Assembly (NCBI RefSeq): GCF_020509005.1
Contig: NC_063018.1
Coordinates: forward strand, 3,410,001-3,474,000
DNA from: Fulvia fulva
Lineage: Eukaryota > Ascomycota > Dothideomycetes > Mycosphaerellales > Mycosphaerellaceae
Direction of reading: 5' to 3'
Length of the DNA: 64,000 nucleotides
The notes beneath the pieces were generated by a model that did not search any database, was not told where the DNA came from, and saw nothing but the letters and a program-made list of their open reading frames with translations. Every line of letters starts with the position of its first letter. Position 1 is the first letter of the stretch. This document shows positions 58,909-64,000 of this stretch, one piece after another. Made by a program: the position numbers and the translations under genes.

Positions 58909-61900
58909 GCGTGGCAGACAGCGGTCACCCGAACTTCCTAGGACAGAAAGAGCATGAGATTGAGAGACACGGAACGCAAGAGACGGTAACAGACTATAGT
59001 GAGGAGCTTAAGATATCGGCATGCGCACTGGATAAGCAACAGCCAGCTGTGTACCCTCACATAGTGTTACCCGTAATGATACAACAGAGAAAGGCTCGAG
59101 GCCTTGTAGATTCTGCTTCCACCTCTCTCTTTCTTGACTGGAAATTCACACGCAAATACACAATACCCCTGATCCCTTTGACGCAAAGCCGACGACTAAC
59201 ACTGGGAGATGGAACGGCCACTGCGCGGCAGATTACACACGCGGCCCCTGTAGACGTAGTCATAGGCGATCATCACGAGCAAATGTTATGCTACGTCACC
59301 GACCTCGAATACGACATCGTCTTTGGCCTGCCGTGGCTTACAGCGCACAACCCAAACATCTTCTGGGAGACAGGCGAGGTGGCATTCAGGTCGGATTACT
59401 GCTTTGGTCACTGTCTACAGAATAAGACACCGACAACAGTGCAATCCCTGAACCACCGCGAGAAGAAGAAGCAGGCACTAGTACGGTACGGACCAGAGCC
59501 CTTCACTGGAGATGCAGCGAGCTTCACAGCAGGAGGGGCAGAGCTGAATGTCTCATCATATGACCTGGAAGACATAGACGATGAAGAAGTGGACTGCCAG
59601 GGCGTTTCTCAACGCGCGTGGGGGATGTACGCGCACCGGCCTGGGGCTGAGTGCTTCTACATCATGCCCACTAGGCGTGAGAGCGACGGCGGAGAGCTTA
59701 AGCTGAGTGCAATGGCTGCTGATGATCTGGACCAATTCTTAAACAAGCAGTTCAATCACAACCCGAAGGAGAAGTTGCCGCCAATGTACCACGATATTGC
59801 GGACGCTTTCTCAGCTAAGGATCATGAAGGACTCCCACCTCACCGACTAGGCGTAGATCATGAGATTCACATTAAGCCTGATGGTCCACAAGAGCCACCA
59901 TACCGCAAGCCCTACGGCCTAGCTGAGAAGGAGAACGAGGCAGTTAAGAAATGGCTAGACGAGCAAACATCTGAAGGGAAGGTGCGGAAAGCAGGGCAAA
60001 AGACGAACCAGTCTCCTGCACCAGTGCTGGTAGTACGTAAGCCTGGAGGTGGGCTGCGTGTTTGTATCGACTACAGAGGATTGAATGCGATCACTATCAA
60101 GAACCGGTATCCGATTCCCTTGATACAAGAGACGCTCAACCGCATGCACGGCAAGAAGTACTTCACAAAGCTGGACATTGTAGCAGCCTTCAACAAGTTA
60201 CGGATAGCTGAAGGGCACGAGTGGTTGACAGCGTTTGCGACACGATACGGCATCTACGAGTGTCTAGTGTTGCCATTCGGCTTGTGTAACGGACCAGCAT
60301 CGTTCCAATCATACATCAACAAGGTCTTGCAAGAACACCTAGACGACTTTGTGTCGGCCTACCTGGATGACGTACTTATCTTCAGTGACACCTTGGAGGA
60401 GCACATTGAACACGTGCGGAAGGTTCTCACCAAGCTACGCGATGCAGGACTTACAGTGGACATCGACAAAAGCGAATTCCACCAACAGAAGGTGAAGTAT
60501 CTTGGGCTAATCATAACCCCTGACGGCATCGAGATGGACCCCGAGAAACTCGAATGTATTCAGACATGGGAAGCTCCTGAGAACCTGAAGGATGTCCAGG
60601 CCTTCCTTGGATTTGCCAACTTCTACAGGCGATTCATCGAAGCATTTTCGCGCATAGCTGCTCCTCTCACAAACCTGACCAAGTCGGACGGACCAGGCAA
60701 TCACAAGAACAGAAGGATTCAATGGTCACTAGATTGCCAACGAGCCTTTGACAATTTGAAAGCTGCGTTCAGCAAAGCCGGCATGCTCGCACATTACGTG
60801 CCAGGCAGGGAAACAGTAATAGAGACAGATTCTTCAGATTTTGTGAACGCCGGCGTGCTTTCGCAGTATGACGAGAATGGTGTGCTACATCCTGTGGCCT
60901 TCTACTCGAAGAAGTTGAGTCCACAGGAGTGCAATTATGAAATCTATGATAAGGAACTGTTAGCCATCATCAAGGCTTTTGAGGAATGGAGACCCGAGCT
61001 CGCCTGCGAGGCAGATGATGAGGACTCACAGCCAGTCAAGATTTACACCGACCACAAGAACCTGGAATACTTCATGACGACAAAGCAGCTAAATCGGCGA
61101 CAAGCGCGTTGGGCTGAGTTCTTGTCACAGTTCAACTTCAAGATAATATACCGTCCAGGACTTCAAGGTACAAAGCCAGACAGCCTGACGAGACGCAGCC
61201 AGGACCTTCCGCAGGGGGTGGACGACCCTCGGAACCAGCATCAGCATCAGACATTGCTGCCTCCTAAGCGATTCCTTAAGATCGCCTCACTACAGGCAAC
61301 AGTAGAAGATGCGCCGGAAGAAGAGGAACCAGTACCGCTAAACCCTGAAGCTGAAGAGTTTATGCCTACAGAACGAGATGCGCCTACTGAACAACCGGCG
61401 ACGCGTGAAAGTCAGCGGGAAGCCGAACTCGAGTATCGAATGTCGACGGCGTACGTAACCGATAACGAGCTCAAGACCGCGATTAAGGACCTGCAGAAAG
61501 ACCGCACTCCTACACTGCTACAGAGAGCGAAGATTCACCCAGCACACTGCAAAGTGGATGGCGACCTGCTATATGTTCGAAACCAATACGACGGCTGGAG
61601 CTTATGGGTACCAAATGACCAAGCTTTACAGACCAGGATAATCAAGATAAACCATGACGCTCCAGCAGCAGGCCATCCAGGACGAGCTCGCACTTATGAA
61701 CTCGTAGCACGTGAATTCTACTGGCCTGGATTAGCGAGATCCGTGCGCAGATACACCGCGAATTGCCGCACCTGCCGTACAACAAAATCTCTGCACTCCC
61801 AGCCACTAGGATTACTACAGCCACTTCCTGTTCCAGATCGGCCTTGGAAACACATTGCAGTCGACTTCGTTGTCGGACTCCCAGACAGCACTCTTGACGG

Positions 61901-63575
61901 CATGGTCTACAACAACATTATGACCGTCACTGACAGGCTCACTAAGGAAGTCGAGCTGATCCCTATTGGCGCAATGACAGCACAGAATGCGGCAAGGCTT
62001 TTCCTCAAACATGTGTTCTGTCGGCGCGGGTTTCCTGACACCATTACATCAGACCGTGGCAAGCAGTGGGTTGCTACCTTCTGGAAGAAACTCTGCAAGA
62101 TGCTCCGCACAAATCGCAAGCTGAGTTCTTCGTATCACCCAGAAACTGATGGACAGTCAGAACGCACTAACCAGGCGATGGAACAGTATCTCCGCATGTT
62201 CACTAACGAGGCACAGGATGACTGGGCAGAATGGCTGTGCCTTGCTCAGTTCGCGATCAACAATCACCTGTCTGAGACTACTGGTGTGTCGCCGTTCTAC
62301 GCCACCTTAGGATACAACCCTGAGTTCATAGAGCGAGTTGACCTGAACGCTGGAAAGGAGGGAGGACTGACCACTCTCCAGCGACTGGACGCGCGATCAG
62401 CAGAAACCTTTGTGCGTCGAATTTGCGAGCTTCACAAACACCTTCAAGAGAATATGCGAATGTCACAAGCTCTCCAAGCAGAGGCAGCAAACCGCCACCG
62501 AAGCATTCCTCCAGACTACAAGGTGGGTGATTGGGTGTATCTTAGCACCAAGAACATCCGCACGACTCGACCATCTAAGAAGCTGGACAGGAGATATGCC
62601 GGCCCTTACCAGATCACGGAAGTTATGCCGGCCAGACTCTCTTATCGACTGAAACTATCAGACGCTCTAGTAGGACTTGATAACTGCTTCCACACCTCAC
62701 TACTACAACGAGCCGACCACCCCGATTTCCCACCACTTGAAGGGCAGCATCTGGCGCCGCCACCACCGATAACTATCGAACCTGACACCACCGAGGCTGA
62801 TGCAGCAGCCGATGTAGTGGCAGCACCTACGCACATGTACGAGGTGGAAAAGATCCTTGACATGTACACCCGTAAGCGGGCAGGCAAGGTGAAGAAGGGG
62901 CACAAGCGCAAAGTAGATACATGGTACAAGGTGAAATGGGCTGGATATCAGAACGAGGAGGATGGTGAGACCTGGCAACCTGCAGAGGACATGCTTGAAC
63001 ACGCAGCCGCCGCTGTTGCAGACTTTCACCATAACCGGCCGGAGTTGTCTACGCCTGTAGGCTTCGCAGCTCCATCTGACTGGTCCCTACCAGCCACTGA
63101 GATACTCGGGCTCAACTCGATCAGGGTCATTCCGAAAGACACCGTCACGAATGAGTCGCCTCGAGCCTTGCCTCTAATAGAATCTGCTCCGCACATATTC
63201 GATACTCGAGTGGAGCCTACAGAGCCTGCAATGATACCCAACTTTGGTCATAAGGATCATACGCGAGTGCGAGCCGAAGACAGACTTAGATCTGGGGCAA
63301 GCCAGCTAACTAGGCAACATGTTTCTCGAAGGAAGCCGGTCGAGGATGGTCTTAATAGAGCGAATGCGATGTTATCGGATGACGACAGGGCACTAGAGGA
63401 TGATTCGGCGTTCGCGCGATTATGGAGCTCGACAGGCAAGTGGCCTCACAAGGTGAATAACGCTCAGAGGACTGAGGCGTGTTTTGGGAGGGGGGGTACT
63501 GTCACGGGCAGCCCGCGACCCCTCACTGTAGCTGCGTCGGCCCGGCTGAACCGCGGACCTTCTGCATCGGGTTAG
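58779..63575 (+). CDS. pol: Chromovirus Pol (protease, RT, RNase H, integrase, chromodomain)
   Basis: Polyprotein made as a Gag-Pol fusion by -1 frameshift at about 58888. The open frame begins upstream, and the ATG at 58779 is probably not used. Positions count from 58779. The protease motif is LVDSASTS near 109 (Ala where Gly is usual). RT has VCIDYRGLNAITIKNRYPIP, FTKLDIVAAFNKLRI, LPFGLCNGPASFQ and the catalytic YLDDV near 527. RNase H starts IETDSSDF near 680. The integrase has an HHCC zinc finger (HDAPAAGH..CRTCRTT) and DDE residues in VDFVVGL (about 1027), TSDRGKQW (about 1090) and HPETDGQSERTNQ. A GPYQITEV GPY/F module follows, then a chromodomain (about 1353-1422; YEVEKILDMYTRKR, WYKVKWAGYQNEEDGETWQP) that should steer insertion to methylated-histone heterochromatin. 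The frame ends inside the 3' LTR. Confidence 0.95.
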   Translation: MPNVWVRWRLSPTASTQYHAESEREPQFPSRRSAAGKWHDRCLSVADSGHPNFLGQKEHEIERHGTQETVTDYSEELKISACALDKQQPAVYPHIVLPVMIQQRKARGLVDSASTSLFLDWKFTRKYTIPLIPLTQSRRLTLGDGTATARQITHAAPVDVVIGDHHEQMLCYVTDLEYDIVFGLPWLTAHNPNIFWETGEVAFRSDYCFGHCLQNKTPTTVQSLNHREKKKQALVRYGPEPFTGDAASFTAGGAELNVSSYDLEDIDDEEVDCQGVSQRAWGMYAHRPGAECFYIMPTRRESDGGELKLSAMAADDLDQFLNKQFNHNPKEKLPPMYHDIADAFSAKDHEGLPPHRLGVDHEIHIKPDGPQEPPYRKPYGLAEKENEAVKKWLDEQTSEGKVRKAGQKTNQSPAPVLVVRKPGGGLRVCIDYRGLNAITIKNRYPIPLIQETLNRMHGKKYFTKLDIVAAFNKLRIAEGHEWLTAFATRYGIYECLVLPFGLCNGPASFQSYINKVLQEHLDDFVSAYLDDVLIFSDTLEEHIEHVRKVLTKLRDAGLTVDIDKSEFHQQKVKYLGLIITPDGIEMDPEKLECIQTWEAPENLKDVQAFLGFANFYRRFIEAFSRIAAPLTNLTKSDGPGNHKNRRIQWSLDCQRAFDNLKAAFSKAGMLAHYVPGRETVIETDSSDFVNAGVLSQYDENGVLHPVAFYSKKLSPQECNYEIYDKELLAIIKAFEEWRPELACEADDEDSQPVKIYTDHKNLEYFMTTKQLNRRQARWAEFLSQFNFKIIYRPGLQGTKPDSLTRRSQDLPQGVDDPRNQHQHQTLLPPKRFLKIASLQATVEDAPEEEEPVPLNPEAEEFMPTERDAPTEQPATRESQREAELEYRMSTAYVTDNELKTAIKDLQKDRTPTLLQRAKIHPAHCKVDGDLLYVRNQYDGWSLWVPNDQALQTRIIKINHDAPAAGHPGRARTYELVAREFYWPGLARSVRRYTANCRTCRTTKSLHSQPLGLLQPLPVPDRPWKHIAVDFVVGLPDSTLDGMVYNNIMTVTDRLTKEVELIPIGAMTAQNAARLFLKHVFCRRGFPDTITSDRGKQWVATFWKKLCKMLRTNRKLSSSYHPETDGQSERTNQAMEQYLRMFTNEAQDDWAEWLCLAQFAINNHLSETTGVSPFYATLGYNPEFIERVDLNAGKEGGLTTLQRLDARSAETFVRRICELHKHLQENMRMSQALQAEAANRHRSIPPDYKVGDWVYLSTKNIRTTRPSKKLDRRYAGPYQITEVMPARLSYRLKLSDALVGLDNCFHTSLLQRADHPDFPPLEGQHLAPPPPITIEPDTTEADAAADVVAAPTHMYEVEKILDMYTRKRAGKVKKGHKRKVDTWYKVKWAGYQNEEDGETWQPAEDMLEHAAAAVADFHHNRPELSTPVGFAAPSDWSLPATEILGLNSIRVIPKDTVTNESPRALPLIESAPHIFDTRVEPTEPAMIPNFGHKDHTRVRAEDRLRSGASQLTRQHVSRRKPVEDGLNRANAMLSDDDRALEDDSAFARLWSSTGKWPHKVNNAQRTEACFGRGGTVTGSPRPLTVAASARLNRGPSASG
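58884..58926 (+). promoter_or_regulatory. -1 ribosomal frameshift signal, gag to pol
   Basis: In the gag frame the heptamer reads G GGA AAT (58884-58890), the X XXY YYZ form. After a 5-nt spacer, GACCGCTG (58896-58903) pairs perfectly with CAGCGGTC (58919-58926). CTGCC and GGCAG inside can form a competing or coaxial helix. The gag TAA at 58906 is in the loop. Slipping by -1 enters the pol frame (GK WHDRCLS). Confidence 0.8.
63486..63496 (+). other. Chromovirus polypurine tract
   Basis: GGGAGGGGGGG ends 3 nt before the 3' LTR (63500), where plus-strand DNA synthesis should be primed. It is also coding, in the last part of pol. Confidence 0.85.
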
Positions 63576-63683
63576 CGCGGCTTGGCTTTGCTTTATAACT
63601 TCGCCGCGCCTCGCGCTCCTCTTTCGTAGCTTCGTAGAACAACAACTATCTCATTCAGACCCTATGGTACGCGCGCCCTTACA
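63500..63683 (+). repeat. Chromovirus 3' LTR
   Basis: Identical to 56462-56645. The last 25 codons of pol, including the stop at 63573-63575, lie in it. Confidence 0.95.
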
Positions 63684-63762
63684 TACTCGTGCTATTAGTT
63701 AGTTAAAGATTAATCTCTTACTCTACTCCGCTACTATTAATCCAAACCTATTTAATATTAAT

Positions 63763-64000
63763 CTAATTAAGAATAAGTTAGCTAAGGCTAAAGAAGGTTA
63801 AGAAAGAAGCTACCGAAGGGTAAAGAGGTTATTAAAGACTTAGTAAGCTTAAAGATTAATATTTGTAGTTAGATTAATTTAGAATAAGAGCGTACTTTTA
63901 TACTTACGTTCTATACGAGCTACCTAATACTACGAGCTTCTAATAATACGGGAAGGCGCGAATACGCGTAAGAAGCTCGCGGCGAGGTCATCTAACGGGG
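63763..64000 (+). mobile_element. G1 copy B 3' internal sequence, continuing off the window
   Basis: Matches copy A 124-360 closely, with scattered CA/TG to TA differences. About 210 bp more, then the PPT and a 110-bp LTR, would be expected beyond 64000. Confidence 0.85.

Larger units (their letters stand above)
56462..63683 (+). mobile_element. Complete Ty3/gypsy chromovirus with identical LTRs
   Basis: A 7.2-kb element with identical 184-bp LTRs, 5-bp TSD, PBS candidate, open gag and pol, PPT and integrase-linked chromodomain. There is no RIP signature: CA and TG are frequent, in sharp contrast to all sequence around it. It is therefore the youngest insertion in the window and could be active. 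Confidence 0.95.
56296..63757 (+). repeat. Solo copia LTR (235 bp), split by the chromovirus
   Basis: The LTR runs 56296-56461, is interrupted by the chromovirus and one TACTC repeat, and finishes at 63689-63757. It matches 45398-45632 and is RIPed (TGTTAAG has become TATTAAG). TTAAT flanks it on both sides (56291-56295 and 63758-63762), and copy A has the empty site at 119-123. No copia internal sequence is present, so it formed by LTR-LTR recombination. Confidence 0.85.

Overview
The window is nuclear DNA of a filamentous ascomycete (Pezizomycotina; a Dothideomycete is possible but not shown). Introns are 49-207 nt with GT..AG ends and CTRAY-type branch sites. The genes encode eIF4G, THO subunit 1, Csm3/Swi3, an Oms1-like methyltransferase and a Htf1-like homeobox protein. 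The repeats carry the footprint of repeat-induced point mutation (RIP): CpA/TpG is almost absent and CAG or TGG codons have become TAG.

Layout. (1) 1-684 is the 3' end of an old RIP-degraded Ty3/gypsy element, called G1 copy A here, with its 110-bp LTR at 575-684. (2) 685-31479 is an undamaged gene island: eIF4G (-), a homeobox factor (-), the divergent pair THO1 (-)/CSM3 (+), a BTB protein (-), the divergent pair peroxisomal FAD oxidase (-)/Oms1-like (+), a small tail-anchored hypothetical (-) and a class II aldolase-fold protein (-). Two long gene-free spacers (5.9 and 4.3 kb) flank the homeobox gene. (3) 31480-64000 is a nested transposon cluster. Its frame is G1 copy B: LTR at 31480, gag, start of RT, RNase H at 45.6 kb, integrase at 52.7 kb, 3' region running off the window. 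Into it went three Tad-type LINEs (one nearly intact, two heavily RIPed), half a Ty1/copia element with its 235-bp LTR, a pogo/Fot1 DNA transposon with 67-bp inverted repeats, and a solo copia LTR. That solo LTR was itself hit by a complete Ty3/gypsy chromovirus (56462-63683).

The chromovirus looks recent: its 184-bp LTRs are identical, it has a 5-bp target duplication (TACTC), both ORFs are open and there is no RIP. Its gag/pol junction shows a textbook -1 frameshift signal: an in-frame G GGA AAT heptamer, a 5-nt spacer and an 8-bp stem. The bases just after the 5' LTR can pair with LTR sequence about 40 nt past the TATA box, which suggests Tf1-like self-priming.

The least expected item is a frame-preserving antisense coding relic of about 548 codons (54565-56208) inside G1, between pol and the 3' LTR. 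It is bracketed by two copies of the polypurine tract. Its product is not recognised.

Exon structures were derived by hand from splice signals and frame arithmetic. Boundaries of RIPed elements are approximate unless a TSD or TIR fixes them.
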